This document shows, piece by piece, positions 16,544-25,580 of a stretch of DNA of 64,000 nucleotides. A program made the translations under genes and the position numbers. Source of the stretch: Streptomyces spiralis (GTDB taxonomy: Bacteria > Actinomycetota > Actinomycetes > Streptomycetales > Streptomycetaceae). Each line of letters starts with the position of its first letter. Positions within the stretch are counted from its first letter, which is position 1. The notes beneath the pieces were generated by a model. That model made no database searches. It was not told the DNA's origin and saw only the letters and a list, made by a program, of their open reading frames with translations. The DNA lies in contig NZ_BNBC01000033.1 in the NCBI RefSeq assembly GCF_014654675.1, forward strand, positions 48,546 through 112,545, read 5' to 3'.

Positions 16544-17665
16544 ATGGAGCTGATCTTGCACGCCGCCGGTGAACTGCTGGGTGCCGAGCTGTACAGCTCT
16601 GTCGACCTGGGTGGCAGCTCACGCAGCACAGTGTTGCGTTGTGAGACGGCCGACGGCGGCAGTGTGATCGTCAAGGCTTTCAACAACGAGCCGGAGTCGC
16701 TGCGCTGCTTCACGGCTGAGGCCGCCGGACTGTCTCTCGGGATCGCCGGTCCCGAGGTCCTGGGCGTAGACCCCGAGGTTCCCTTGCTGGTGATGGGGGA
16801 TCTTGGGAAGGCACCCACCCTGGCGGACGTCCTGCTCGGGAACGATCCGACCGTCGCGGAAAACGGGTTGCTGGCCTGGGCCCGTGGGCTCGGCAGCCTG
16901 GCCGCCGAATCGGTGCACCGGCGCGGCGATCTCACGAGGCTGTGGTCCCGGTACGGCAAGGGCATGCCGTCCTGGGAGGACGAGCCGTGGATCGCACGGA
17001 ACGCTGCTGAGCTGCTCGTGCTGCTCGACGGCGCCGGAATCGAAGCTCCGCCGGGCCTTGCCGAGGAGTTGTCCCGGATCGGGACAGCAGGTGGGGAAGA
17101 GTATCCGGCTTTTACCCCGGGTGACACCTGTCCTGACAACAACCTGCTGACTCCGGAGGGGTTGCGGCTGATCGACTTCGAGGCAGCCTGCTACCAGTCG
17201 GTGTTCCTGACGGCAGCGTACTGCCGGATGCCGTTCTCCAGCTGCTGGTGCGTCTTCACCCTGCCGGGCGGGATGGCCGCGAAGACAGAGCAGGCGTATC
17301 GGGCGCAGGTCCTCGACGTGTACCCGGCACTGGCCGAGGACGAGGTGTGGCAGGCCGGTATGCGGCAGGCCATAGCGGTCTGGACGGTGGATGTGACGGT
17401 GAGGCTGCTGCCTCGGGCCGTGGAGGATGGGCCGCTCCATCGGACTCGACGTCCGGCCCCGACCAGACGCCAGGTGCTCAGGCATCGCTGGGAGATGGCG
17501 AGCAGGCTGGAGGAGTTCCCGGCGCTCGCGGAGACGATGCGATTGCTGTTGCGCGAGGTCGCCGGAGACTGGAAGGCAGCCCCGCTGCCGGGGTATCCGG
17601 CTTTCGGGCACCGAGAGGCGAGTGAATCGCCTCAGGCACCGGTCGATATGGCGACTACCGGCTGA
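16544..17665 (+). CDS. Aminoglycoside-phosphotransferase-like kinase-fold protein
   Basis: A 373-residue protein with the APH/choline-kinase fold. RSTVLRCETADGGSVIVKAF (near residue 27) holds the ATP-binding lysine; TPGDTCPDNNLLTPEGLRLI (near 190) is the catalytic loop, with Asp and Asn in the right places but Pro where the brenner motif usually has His; DFEAA just after it holds the metal-binding aspartate. Such proteins phosphorylate small molecules; the substrate is unknown and resistance is not implied. The ATG at 16544 is the first in frame. It is isolated, between IS debris and the WYL gene. Confidence 0.75.
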   Translation: MELILHAAGELLGAELYSSVDLGGSSRSTVLRCETADGGSVIVKAFNNEPESLRCFTAEAAGLSLGIAGPEVLGVDPEVPLLVMGDLGKAPTLADVLLGNDPTVAENGLLAWARGLGSLAAESVHRRGDLTRLWSRYGKGMPSWEDEPWIARNAAELLVLLDGAGIEAPPGLAEELSRIGTAGGEEYPAFTPGDTCPDNNLLTPEGLRLIDFEAACYQSVFLTAAYCRMPFSSCWCVFTLPGGMAAKTEQAYRAQVLDVYPALAEDEVWQAGMRQAIAVWTVDVTVRLLPRAVEDGPLHRTRRPAPTRRQVLRHRWEMASRLEEFPALAETMRLLLREVAGDWKAAPLPGYPAFGHREASESPQAPVDMATTG

Positions 17666-17844
17666 TGGGGCGTCGGGGCAGGATCTGCGGAGTGTGCCGA
17701 TCTTGTTCCTGATGACCTGTGGGGTGTACGGGGACTGCGCGGCCGCGCCCGCAATCGCCCCGGAGGGCAACACGCCAACCGCGACCACGACCGCGACCAC
17801 GACTTCGACTAGTTGTGCCGTCTCATGACACTGGTTGCTCGCTG
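17666..17844. repeat. Short gap with a 12-bp tandem duplication
   Basis: CCGCGACCACGA occurs twice in tandem at 17779-17802. No gene is recognisable in the gap; the frames over the repeat give only low-complexity Thr/Ala or Arg/Pro. Confidence 0.45.
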
Positions 17845-18834
17845 TCAGGCTTGGCGGGCGTAGGACGTGAGGCGATCGGCGAGCGCGATGACGAGGTCGC
17901 GAAGTTCATCGGGGCGCTCGATGACGAACGGCAGGTCGAGTGAGGCGAGTATCGGGGGCAACCAGTCGAGCCGCTGCGCCCGTAGCTCGACGCGCAGCCA
18001 GTGCTCGGCCGCCGGGTCCTGGCCGGCCGCTGGCTCGTGCTCCTCCAGGCTCGCGACGCTTGCGGGGAGGTGCGCGCGGATCTGCTCAACGGTCCCTTGG
18101 ACCCGCAAGGTCACCTCATGCCGGTACTCGGCCCTGGCGAATCCTGACAACACGCGCTGTGCCGGACCGGGACCCTCGGGCGCTTCGAATGAGCCGGGCA
18201 GGGTCCTCGCGGCTGCGATGCGATCGAGCCGGAAGGTTCGGTCCTCGCCGACCTGGGCGTCCTTGCCCGTGACGTACCACCGGCCCGCGTGGGCGACGAT
18301 CCCGTACGCGTGCAGTGTGCGTTCGCTGCGCCGTCCGTCGCGGTCGGTGTAGCGGATCGAGACCGGTCGGCGGTGGCGCACCGCATCGGCGACGGTGAGC
18401 AGGAGTCCGGCGTCCGGGTGGTCCAACTCGCCGGGTTGATCCGTGAAGGCGAGAGCTTCCAGGAGTGTGTCGAGCCGGCGGGCGATGTGCTTGGGCAGCA
18501 CCCGCCGGATCTTCGCCGACGCCGTCTCGTTCGCCGTGCGCTCCGTCGTCGTCAGCCCCGCCCGGCGGCCGGCGACCAGGCCGAGCAGCACGGCCAGCGC
18601 CTCGTCGTCGCTGAGCATGAGCGGAGGCAAGCGGTACCCGGGAGCCAGCCGGTATCCGCCGTAGCGGCCGCGCACCGACTCCACGGGCACGTCCAGGTCG
18701 ATCAGCTGGTCCACATACCGCCGCACGGTGCGTCCTTCGACGCCGAGACGGTCGGCGAGCTCGGCCACAGTCCGGGTGCCGCCCGACTGCAGCAGCTCCA
18801 GGAGTGTCAGCACGCGGCCGGTGGGTCGAGGCAT
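17845..18834 (-). CDS. WYL-domain transcriptional regulator
   Basis: A 329-residue YafY/PafC-type regulator. The N-terminal helix-turn-helix reads VLTLLELLQSGGTRTVAELA then DRLGVEGRTVRRYVDQLIDL. The WYL domain spans about residues 140-220 (VSIRYTDRDGRRSERTLHAY, IVAHAGRWYVTGKDAQVGED and RTFRLDRIAAA), and a WCX-like C-terminal domain follows. WYL domains bind nucleic acids or small ligands. It is divergent from the VOC gene at 18928, a pairing that is common in Streptomyces, and probably controls it through the 93-base shared promoter region. Confidence 0.88.
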   Translation of the reverse strand: MPRPTGRVLTLLELLQSGGTRTVAELADRLGVEGRTVRRYVDQLIDLDVPVESVRGRYGGYRLAPGYRLPPLMLSDDEALAVLLGLVAGRRAGLTTTERTANETASAKIRRVLPKHIARRLDTLLEALAFTDQPGELDHPDAGLLLTVADAVRHRRPVSIRYTDRDGRRSERTLHAYGIVAHAGRWYVTGKDAQVGEDRTFRLDRIAAARTLPGSFEAPEGPGPAQRVLSGFARAEYRHEVTLRVQGTVEQIRAHLPASVASLEEHEPAAGQDPAAEHWLRVELRAQRLDWLPPILASLDLPFVIERPDELRDLVIALADRLTSYARQA

Positions 18835-18927
18835 GTTCGCAGCCTAACCCGAATACAGGACCGATTCTGTCCACTATTTCTCCTAGCCTGCGACGTGCAC
18901 GCCTCCAGCACAGCCAAGGAGATTCCC

Positions 18928-19326
18928 ATGGACTTCGTCTCGATCCGCATCATCACCAGCGACGTCGCACGTCTCGTCGAGTTCTACGAGCGAGCCACAG
19001 GGATGCAGGCGATACGGGCCACCGAGGACTTCGCCGAACTCAGGACCGCGGGCGCCACCCTCGCGATCGCGAGCACCCGCACCGTCCCGCTGTTCGCCCC
19101 GGGCTCTGCCCGCCCGGCGGACAACCACAGCGTGATCACCGAGTTCCTCGTCGACGACGTGGACCGCGTCCACCAGAACCTGACCGGCTTCGTCACCGAC
19201 TTCGTCAACGAGCCCACCACGATGCCCTGGGGCAACCGGTCGCTCTTGTTCCGCGACCCCGACGGCAACCTCGTCAACTTCTTCACCCCCGTCACCCCGG
19301 CGGCCATCGAGAAGTTCGCACGCTGA
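18928..19326 (+). CDS. VOC-family (glyoxalase/bleomycin-resistance fold) protein
   Basis: A 132-residue protein starting MDFVSIRIITSDVARLVEFY after AAGGAG. It has the paired beta-alpha-beta-beta-beta units of the vicinal oxygen chelate fold; the second half ends PWGNRSLLFRDPDGNLVNFF, the classical metal-ligand glutamate position being occupied here by N. It may be a dioxygenase, a lyase or a binding protein. The divergent WYL gene is the likely regulator; GGAC-N7-GTCC and ACAG-N8-CTGT half-palindromes lie between them at 18855-18872. Confidence 0.83.
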   Translation: MDFVSIRIITSDVARLVEFYERATGMQAIRATEDFAELRTAGATLAIASTRTVPLFAPGSARPADNHSVITEFLVDDVDRVHQNLTGFVTDFVNEPTTMPWGNRSLLFRDPDGNLVNFFTPVTPAAIEKFAR

Positions 19327-19340
19327 CGCCACGCGCAGCT

Positions 19341-19380
19341 GTTCACCGGGAGCCCCCAGAACCCAGGGCTCCCGGTGAAC
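19341..19380 (+). terminator. Terminator with a perfect 15-bp stem
   Basis: GTTCACCGGGAGCCC (19341-19355), ten-base loop, GGGCTCCCGGTGAAC (19366-19380), starting 15 bases after the VOC stop codon. It insulates the VOC gene from the hydrolase that follows. Confidence 0.85.
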
Positions 19381-19559
19381 GCGGCCGCCGAGTCCAGGAG
19401 CTCCACCAGCAGGGGACATCGGAACGCACCGCTGACCCCAGAAGGACGTCTGCGCTTGTGCCTGCAACGCGCTGAATCGCTGCCCCGCAATTAATGTTGA
19501 CCTCATGCGGCGCCGCTTTCGCGTCACATCCCCGGAGGGACATCGAGAGGAGCGCAACC

Positions 19560-20387
19560 ATGCCCTTCGCCACCGCCGAGGACGGCACGCAGATCTTCTA
19601 CAAGGACTGGGGCTCGGGCCAGCCCGTGCTCTTCTCCCACGGCTGGCCGCTCACCGCCGACGCCTGGGACCCCCAGATGAAGCTCATGGCGGACAACGGA
19701 TTCCGCGCCATCGCTCACGACCGGCGCGGTGGCGGCCGCTCCGGTCAGCCCTGGGACGGCAACAACCTCGACACGTACGCCGACGACCTGGCCGCGGTCA
19801 TCGAAACCGAAGACCTGCACGACGTCATTCTGGTCGGGCACTCCACCGGCGGCGGCGAAGTCACCCGCTACATCGGCCGGCACGGCACGGCACGGGTCGC
19901 CAAGCTGGTCCTGCTCGGCGCGATCCCGCCGCTGATGCTGAAGACGGAAGCCAACCCCGAGGGCCTGCCGATCGAGGTGTTCGACGAGATCCGCCAGGGT
20001 GTGCTCACGGACCGCTCGCAGTACTACAAGGACCTCAGCGCCCCGTTCTACGGTGCCAACCGGGAGGGCTCGACCGTCTCCCAGGGAACGCGTGACGAGT
20101 TCTGGCTCTGGAGCATGACAGTCGGCATCAAGGGCGCCTACGACTGCATCAAGGCGTTCTCCGAGACGGACACGACCGAGGACCTGAGGAAGGTCGATGT
20201 GCCGACACTGATCGTGCATGGCGACGACGACCAGATCGTGCCCATCGTCTCCGCGGGCGCCAAATCATCCAAGATCGTCAAGGGCGCGCAGTACAAGGTC
20301 TACGAGGGCGCGCCCCATGGCCTTGCGATGGTGCCCAAGTACGCCGAGATCTTCAACAAAGACCTGCTTGAGTTCGCGCGGAGTTAG
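19560..20387 (+). CDS. Alpha/beta hydrolase, non-heme chloroperoxidase type
   Basis: A 275-residue esterase-fold enzyme. FSHGWPLTADAWDPQM near residue 24 forms the oxyanion hole, VGHSTGGGEVTRYIGRHG near 95 holds the nucleophile serine in GHSTG, LIVHGDDDQIVPI near 219 the acid, and GAPHGL near 253 the histidine. The pattern matches the cofactor-free haloperoxidase/perhydrolase group. GAGAGGAG before the ATG fixes the start. It is monocistronic, with a terminator before it and IS debris after it. Confidence 0.9.
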   Translation: MPFATAEDGTQIFYKDWGSGQPVLFSHGWPLTADAWDPQMKLMADNGFRAIAHDRRGGGRSGQPWDGNNLDTYADDLAAVIETEDLHDVILVGHSTGGGEVTRYIGRHGTARVAKLVLLGAIPPLMLKTEANPEGLPIEVFDEIRQGVLTDRSQYYKDLSAPFYGANREGSTVSQGTRDEFWLWSMTVGIKGAYDCIKAFSETDTTEDLRKVDVPTLIVHGDDDQIVPIVSAGAKSSKIVKGAQYKVYEGAPHGLAMVPKYAEIFNKDLLEFARS

Positions 20388-20703
20388 ACGGTGTCTTGAT
20401 TGGCGACAGCTCGTTGATCCGAGAATGGACATAGTTGAGCGGCTGGTGCCCGACGGGCTGTGGGAGATCTTCCAGGACCTGGCGCCGGAGCCACCGGTAC
20501 GTACTCAAGGGGGAGGCCGGCGGCGCTGCGATGACCGGGCGGTCCTGGCTGCGATCATCTTCGTAGCCTTCGCTGAACACGCGGCGGCCGCAACGACGAC
20601 ACCACCTGCCGCCTCGACGAAGAGGCAGAACCTGCCGCCGCTGCACCGCCGGAGAGCACTCACGGTGATCCGCACCCGGTGCGGATGCGAGGCGTCAGGC
20701 AAG
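20388..20703 (+). pseudogene. IS5-family transposase 5' fragment and debris
   Basis: From an ATG at 20425 the plus strand reads MDIVERLVPDGLWEIFQDLA, PEPPVRTQGGGRRRCDDR and AVLAAIIFVA, the N-terminus of an IS5 transposase. Similarity ends at about 20577. The rest up to the TetR stop codon shows nothing recognisable. Confidence 0.72.
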
Positions 20704-21321
20704 TCATTTGCTCCGCAGGTACGCACCGGCGCGCGCGGCAGCCGCGGCGGCTTCGGCGGCCCGGTCCGCGGCGTCTTCGTCGAGGGGATCGCCGCTGGTC
20801 AGGAGGCGGTAGTAGAGGGGTGCGGAGACAGCACGGATCACCTCATGGGTGTCGGTGTCCTCGGGTACCTCGCCCCGGTCGATGGCCTGCTGGACGCAGT
20901 GCGCCCACTCCTCGACGCGGATGTCGTAGAAGTGGTGCAGAGCCTCGGCCGTCTTCGCCTCGCAGGTGGCGGCCGCGATCATGGCCTTGAACAGTGCCCC
21001 CTGCCGCGGGTCGGCCAAGGTGCGCTGCACGAGCCGGGCATTGGCCTTGAGGTCGCCGAGCAGCGAACCGGTCTCCGTACGCGACAGTGACTGCTCGGCC
21101 ATGTCCACCAGCAGGTCGGCCACCAAGCTGGTCACCGTTCCCCAGCGACGGTAGACGGTCGTCTTGCCCACCTCGGCGCGGCGCGCGATGTCGGCGAGGT
21201 CCAAGTGGGCAAAGCCCCGCTCGGCCAGGGCGTCCCCGGCCGCCTGCAGCACAGCCGCCCGCACCCGCGCCGTACGGCCTCCCGGCCGGACGCTTCCCGG
21301 CTCCGAACGCTCCGAACCCAT
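20704..21321 (-). CDS. TetR-family transcriptional regulator
   Basis: A 205-residue repressor with the helix-turn-helix VRAAVLQAAGDALAERGFAH, LDLADIARRAEVGKTTVYRR and WGTVTSLVADLLVDMAE at residues about 19-75. The C-terminal domain resembles the TetR_C group that ends in a run of alanines. It is divergent from the aldo/keto reductase at 21431, and the palindrome at 21375-21400 lies between them, so it very likely represses that gene and itself. Confidence 0.88.
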   Translation of the reverse strand: MGSERSEPGSVRPGGRTARVRAAVLQAAGDALAERGFAHLDLADIARRAEVGKTTVYRRWGTVTSLVADLLVDMAEQSLSRTETGSLLGDLKANARLVQRTLADPRQGALFKAMIAAATCEAKTAEALHHFYDIRVEEWAHCVQQAIDRGEVPEDTDTHEVIRAVSAPLYYRLLTSGDPLDEDAADRAAEAAAAAARAGAYLRSK

Positions 21322-21374
21322 AACGGGACCCCAGTTTCGTTAATCGCTTGCATCTGGTACCTTCGGGGTGACAT

Positions 21375-21400
21375 GTTAACGGAACTCTAGACCCGTTAGC
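21375..21400. promoter_or_regulatory. Candidate TetR operator
   Basis: TAACGG (21377-21382), ten bases, CCGTTA (21393-21398), with the outermost G/C also paired. It sits 54 bases from the TetR start and 31 from the reductase start, the usual place for a shared TetR operator. Confidence 0.6.
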
Positions 21401-21430
21401 TAGCACGGCTGGGAAGATTGGGGAGTGGCC

Positions 21431-22489
21431 ATGGAATACAGGCGGCTGGGTGCATCCGGACTCAAGGTCCCCGCGCTGAGCTTCGGCGCCGGCACCTTCG
21501 GCGGCCGGGGACCGCTGTTCGGGGCCTGGGGCAACAGCGATGCGCAAGAAGCGCGCCGCCTCGTGGACATCTGCCTGGATGCCGGGATCACGATGTTCGA
21601 CACCGCCGACGTGTACTCCGGCGGCGCGTCCGAGGTGGTGCTGGGCGAAGCGATCAAAGGCCGCAGGGATCAGGTGATCGTGTCCACCAAGACCAGCCTG
21701 CCGATGGGTGACGGCCCGGGCGACGCGGGCTCGTCCCGCTCCCGCCTGATCACCGCATGCGAGGACGCGCTGCGCCGGCTCGGCACCGACTACATCGACC
21801 TGTTCCAGCTGCACGCCTTCGACGCCGGCACGCCCATCGAGGAAACCCTGTCCACGCTCGACGATCTCGTGCGCGCAGGAAAGGTGCGCTACCTCGGAGT
21901 CTCCAACTTCTCCGGCTGGCAGGCGATGAAGTCCCTCGCGATCGCGGAGAGGTACGGCCACCCGCGCTACATCGCGCATCAGGTCTACTACTCCCTTGTC
22001 GGACGCGACTACGAGTGGGAACTGATGCCCCTCGGACTCGACCAGGGACTCGGCGCGCTCGTCTGGAGCCCTCTCGGCTGGGGACGGCTCACCGGCAAAG
22101 TCCGCCGCGACCAACCGCTGCCCGCCGGCAGCCGGCTGCACCGAACCGCGGACTACGGCCCGCCGGTCGATGACGAGCACCTCCACCGGGTGGTCGACGT
22201 CCTCGACGAGATCGCGCAGGAGACCGGCAAAGCCATTCCGCAGATCGCCATCAACTGGCTGCTGCAACGGCCGACCGTCTCCTCCGTCATCATCGGCGCC
22301 CGTAATGAGGAGCAGCTCCGCCAGAATCTGGGTGCCGTCGGCTGGGCACTCACGCCCGACCAGATGGCGAAACTCGACGCGGCGAGCAGCAAGGCAGCGC
22401 CCTACCCGTACTTCCCCTACCAGCGCCAGGAAGGCTTTGCCCGTCTCAACCCACCGGTGGGTGACTTCATGCCTCCGACCGCTGCCTGA
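21431..22489 (+). CDS. Aldo/keto reductase
   Basis: A 352-residue NADPH-dependent TIM-barrel reductase. The catalytic tetrad is visible: GITMFDTADVYSGGASEVVL (Asp and Tyr, near residues 52-60), VIVSTKTSLP (Lys, near 86), and LFQLHAFDAGTP (His, near 125). ASSVIIGARNEEQLRQNL-type residues near 280-298 bind the cofactor phosphate. GGGGAG precedes ATG 21431. Regulation by the divergent TetR is likely. It belongs to the group that includes YghZ and voltage-channel beta subunits; the substrate is unknown. Confidence 0.9.
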   Translation: MEYRRLGASGLKVPALSFGAGTFGGRGPLFGAWGNSDAQEARRLVDICLDAGITMFDTADVYSGGASEVVLGEAIKGRRDQVIVSTKTSLPMGDGPGDAGSSRSRLITACEDALRRLGTDYIDLFQLHAFDAGTPIEETLSTLDDLVRAGKVRYLGVSNFSGWQAMKSLAIAERYGHPRYIAHQVYYSLVGRDYEWELMPLGLDQGLGALVWSPLGWGRLTGKVRRDQPLPAGSRLHRTADYGPPVDDEHLHRVVDVLDEIAQETGKAIPQIAINWLLQRPTVSSVIIGARNEEQLRQNLGAVGWALTPDQMAKLDAASSKAAPYPYFPYQRQEGFARLNPPVGDFMPPTAA

Positions 22490-22533
22490 GGTTGTGCGGT
22501 ACGTCCCGGCCGGTACGCCGATGACTGCGCGCC

Positions 22534-22731
22534 GTGTCAACTGCCCAGCCAGAGATCGACGCCGACGCACAGGCTGCTTCGACTCTCGTGGCCCTGGCCG
22601 TCCGGGTCACCCGGGCGACCGGCTATTACAAGGGTCCGGGAAGCCGCTCCTCCGTGATCATCACCTTCGGGCCAGTGACCCTGACCCACGCGGACGGCAG
22701 CGTCTCCACCGTCAACATCGACATCAACTAG
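22534..22731 (+). CDS. Small hypothetical ORF
   Basis: A 65-codon GTG-start frame in a 344-base gap. It has a protein-like composition ending HADGSVSTVNIDIN, but no ribosome-binding site and no family I recognise. It may be a remnant. Nothing else is seen in the gap 22490-22833. Confidence 0.3.
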   Translation: MSTAQPEIDADAQAASTLVALAVRVTRATGYYKGPGSRSSVIITFGPVTLTHADGSVSTVNIDIN

Positions 22732-22833
22732 CGTTGCCGAACTGGGCCGGAGCCCGGGCCTGCTGAGGCGCCGACTCGACGATTCATGGTCGGCCGTTTC
22801 TGCTGCCCCGGGCCGGACGCTTTGGAACAGGAC

Positions 22834-23892
22834 TCACCGGCCCGTCTCCTGAAACGCCGGGGAAGCTGGGCGCCAGCCCAGCTCGGGGGCGATCAGGTGC
22901 TGTACGTCGTGCAGGATCTGTTCGTACTCCTCGCGATGGAACTCGTACGGCAGCTCCAGGCGCAGCTCCGACACCTGCGCGAGGACGGGGTCCGCCGCCA
23001 GCTGTTCCAGGATCTGTTCCGCGGTGCCGACCACGTCCGGGGCGAACAGGAGCCGCTTCGGGCCCAGCGCCGCCAGGGTCTGCGGCTTCAGGGTGCGCTC
23101 GTGCCGACTGGCCGCGTAGTCCCGGTAGCGGGCCCGGGTGGCGGCGTCGGCGCTGTCGAACGGCACGATCACCCGTCCGAGCGCCACCCGCGTCGCCGGC
23201 CGGTCGTCGAGCGTGCTGCGCCGGTACTCGGAGAGCAGGTTCAGCTGGGCGGTGGTGAAGTCGTCGGTGTCCTCGCCGGAGACGATGTTGCCGGACAGCA
23301 GGTTGAGACCGTTCTCGGCGGCCCAGCGGACCGATCGCAGGCTGCCCCCGCCGTACCAGATCCGCTTCACCAGACCGGGGTTGTGCGGCTGCAGTCGCGG
23401 CCGCTGGACGTTGCCGGGCGAGTGGATCACCGTGTCCGGGCCGCCGAGGTAGTGGCCGCGCAGGTTGTCGACGAGGCGGGCGATCCTGCCGTACGACAGG
23501 TCGAAGCCGCGCCAGTCCCCGTCGTACACCAGATCGCCGAGCAGTTCGGCGTGCGGCATGCCGGTGCTGAAGCCGACCTGGAGGCGGCCGCGGGACAGTA
23601 CGTCGGCCAGTGACAGGTCCTCGGCCAGGCGGAACGGGCTCTCGTACCCGATGGGGATGACCGCGGTCCCCAGCTCGACCCGCTCGGTGCGCTGGCCGGC
23701 CGCGGCGAGGAACACCGCGGCGGAGCCGACGCCGTGCTCGAGATGGCGCTGGCGGATCCAGGCCCCGTCGTAGCCGAGCCGTTCGCCGTATTCGAACAGC
23801 TGGAGAGTCTCCTCCAGGCCGGTCCAGGGGTCGTCGTCGGCGAAGTTGCCCGGGGTGAGAAAGGCCAACGAGGTGATGGCGGGAGTGCTCAT
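22834..23892 (-). CDS. Luciferase-like monooxygenase of the SAM-IV transporter operon
   Basis: A 352-residue TIM-barrel flavoenzyme (FMN or F420). TSLAFLTPGNFADDDPWTGL at the N-terminus, YDGAWIRQRHLEHGVGSAAV in the active-site loop, LSRGRLQVGFSTGMPHAELL and KRIWYGGGSLRSVRWAAENG further on. Its ATG overlaps the stop of the ABC ATPase (ATGA, 23889-23892), so it is the last gene of the operon that starts behind the SAM-IV riboswitch at 29559. Coupled import and FMN-dependent oxidation of one organosulfur compound is the likely role. Confidence 0.85.
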   Translation of the reverse strand: MSTPAITSLAFLTPGNFADDDPWTGLEETLQLFEYGERLGYDGAWIRQRHLEHGVGSAAVFLAAAGQRTERVELGTAVIPIGYESPFRLAEDLSLADVLSRGRLQVGFSTGMPHAELLGDLVYDGDWRGFDLSYGRIARLVDNLRGHYLGGPDTVIHSPGNVQRPRLQPHNPGLVKRIWYGGGSLRSVRWAAENGLNLLSGNIVSGEDTDDFTTAQLNLLSEYRRSTLDDRPATRVALGRVIVPFDSADAATRARYRDYAASRHERTLKPQTLAALGPKRLLFAPDVVGTAEQILEQLAADPVLAQVSELRLELPYEFHREEYEQILHDVQHLIAPELGWRPASPAFQETGR

Positions 23893-25580
23893 GAAACTGG
23901 TCCTCGGCTCGTGGTGGTCTCGGGGGCGGGGGAGGGGACACGGCCGCCGGGGATCGCCGCGAGAAGTTCGCGGGTGTACTCGTGGCGAGGGCGGCTGAAC
24001 AGTTCCTCCGGCGGGCCTGTCTCGACGACGCGGCCGGCCCGCATGACGGCGACGTGGTGCGCGATCTGCCGTACGACGGCCAGGTCGTGCGAGATGAAGA
24101 GGTAGGCCACCCCTGTGTCGGCCTGCAACTCCGCCAGCAGGTCCAGGACCTGGGCCTGTACGGACACGTCGAGGGCGGAGACCGGCTCGTCGCAGACCAC
24201 CAGGTCGGGAGACAGGGCGAGGGCGCGGGCGATCGCCACGCGCTGCCGCTGTCCGCCGGACAGCTCCGCCGGCCGACGCTCCAGTGCGGCGGAGGGAAGT
24301 GCCACCCGGTCGAGCAGTTCACGGGCCCGGGCGAGCCGGGAGGCGCGGTCGCCGACCTTGAAGGCGCGCAGCGGTTCTGTGATCACCTCGCCGATGGAGC
24401 AGCGCGGGTCGAGCGAGGCGTACGGGTTCTGGTAGACGAGCTGGGCGCGGCGGCGCAACTGCCTGGCCCGAATGCCCTTGGCGGTGGTGACGTCGGTGCC
24501 GTCGAACAGGATCTGCCCGGCGGTCGCGTCGGCGAGGCGGAGTACCAGGCGAGCGGTGGTGGACTTGCCTGAGCCCGACTCGCCGACGAGGGCGAGGGTC
24601 CGGCCCCGGTGCAGGGCAAGGCTGACATCGTCCACGGCGCGCAGGGTGCGAGGTCTCTCCCCGGTGCGGGGCAGCCTGAACTCCTTGACCAGGTTGCGCA
24701 CTTCGAGCAGGGGTGCCGTCTGCGCCTCGGGGCTGGAGACCGGGGTGCGGGGCCGGGCGGTGGTCAGGCTCGGCGCACTGGCCAGCAGGTGCCGGGTGTA
24801 GTCGTCCTGCGGGTCGGCCAGGATGTCACGGGTGGGGCCCGCCTCGACGACCTTGCCCTGGGACATCACCACCAGCCGCTGTGCCCGGTCGGCGGCGACC
24901 CCGAGGTCGTGGGTCACGAGCAGGACCGCGGTGCCCGACTCCTCGGTGAGGCGCTGGAGATGGTCGAGGATGACCCGCTGGACGGTGACGTCGAGTGCGC
25001 TGGTGGGCTCGTCGGCGATGATCAGCTCGGGCCGGCCGGCGATGGCGATGGCGATCAGGGCGCGCTGCCGCATGCCGCCGGACAGTTCGTGTGGATACTG
25101 CCGGGCCCGGACGGCCGCGTCGGGCAGCCCGGCGCGGTCCAGCACGGCGACCGCCTCGGCGGGAGCCGACCGGCGCGTCGCCAGACCATGGATGCGCAGC
25201 ACCTCGGCGACCTGGTCGCCGATCCGCTTGACCGGATTGAGGGAGACGGTCGGGTCCTGGGGGACCAGTCCGATCCGTGCTCCGCGTACGGTGCGCAGTT
25301 CCGCCTCCGAAAGGGTGGCGAGGTCGTGCCGGCCGAAGCGGACCGTGCCCGCGTCGATACGGCCGTTCGCCGGCAGGAGCCGGGTGATGGCGTGCGCGAT
25401 GGTGCTCTTCCCGGAGCCGGACTCGCCGACCACCGCCGTCACCTGTCCCGGCCACACGTCGAGGTCCACGCCCCGGACGGCCTCGACCGTGCCGCCCCGG
25501 GTGCGGTACGACACCGACAGGCCGCGTATCTCCAGTAGTGGTGTGGTCACGTCCTCACCGTTCTCACGTTCGTCGGTCAT
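23889..25580 (-). CDS. Fused dipeptide/oligopeptide-type ABC transporter ATPase
   Basis: A 563-residue protein with two nucleotide-binding domains in one chain, like DppD-DppF or GsiA. Domain 1: Walker A VGESGSGKST near residue 53, signature LSGGMRQR, Walker B IIADEPTSALD. Domain 2: Walker A VGESGSGKST near 355, signature LSGGQRQRVA, Walker B VCDEPVSALD. It energises the two permeases encoded immediately upstream, with a four-base overlap. The ATG at 25580 lies just inside the permease stop. GsiA-type fused ATPases import glutathione or related peptides. Confidence 0.92.
   Translation of the reverse strand: MTDERENGEDVTTPLLEIRGLSVSYRTRGGTVEAVRGVDLDVWPGQVTAVVGESGSGKSTIAHAITRLLPANGRIDAGTVRFGRHDLATLSEAELRTVRGARIGLVPQDPTVSLNPVKRIGDQVAEVLRIHGLATRRSAPAEAVAVLDRAGLPDAAVRARQYPHELSGGMRQRALIAIAIAGRPELIIADEPTSALDVTVQRVILDHLQRLTEESGTAVLLVTHDLGVAADRAQRLVVMSQGKVVEAGPTRDILADPQDDYTRHLLASAPSLTTARPRTPVSSPEAQTAPLLEVRNLVKEFRLPRTGERPRTLRAVDDVSLALHRGRTLALVGESGSGKSTTARLVLRLADATAGQILFDGTDVTTAKGIRARQLRRRAQLVYQNPYASLDPRCSIGEVITEPLRAFKVGDRASRLARARELLDRVALPSAALERRPAELSGGQRQRVAIARALALSPDLVVCDEPVSALDVSVQAQVLDLLAELQADTGVAYLFISHDLAVVRQIAHHVAVMRAGRVVETGPPEELFSRPRHEYTRELLAAIPGGRVPSPAPETTTSRGPVS

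Noticed and set aside
17779..17802. 12-bp tandem repeat as a possible CRISPR or minisatellite
   Set aside because: Only two copies without spacers; too short to be either.
20843..22570. A 575-codon minus-strand open frame over the aldo/keto reductase and TetR genes
   Set aside because: It contains no domain and is the reverse frame of two well-supported genes.
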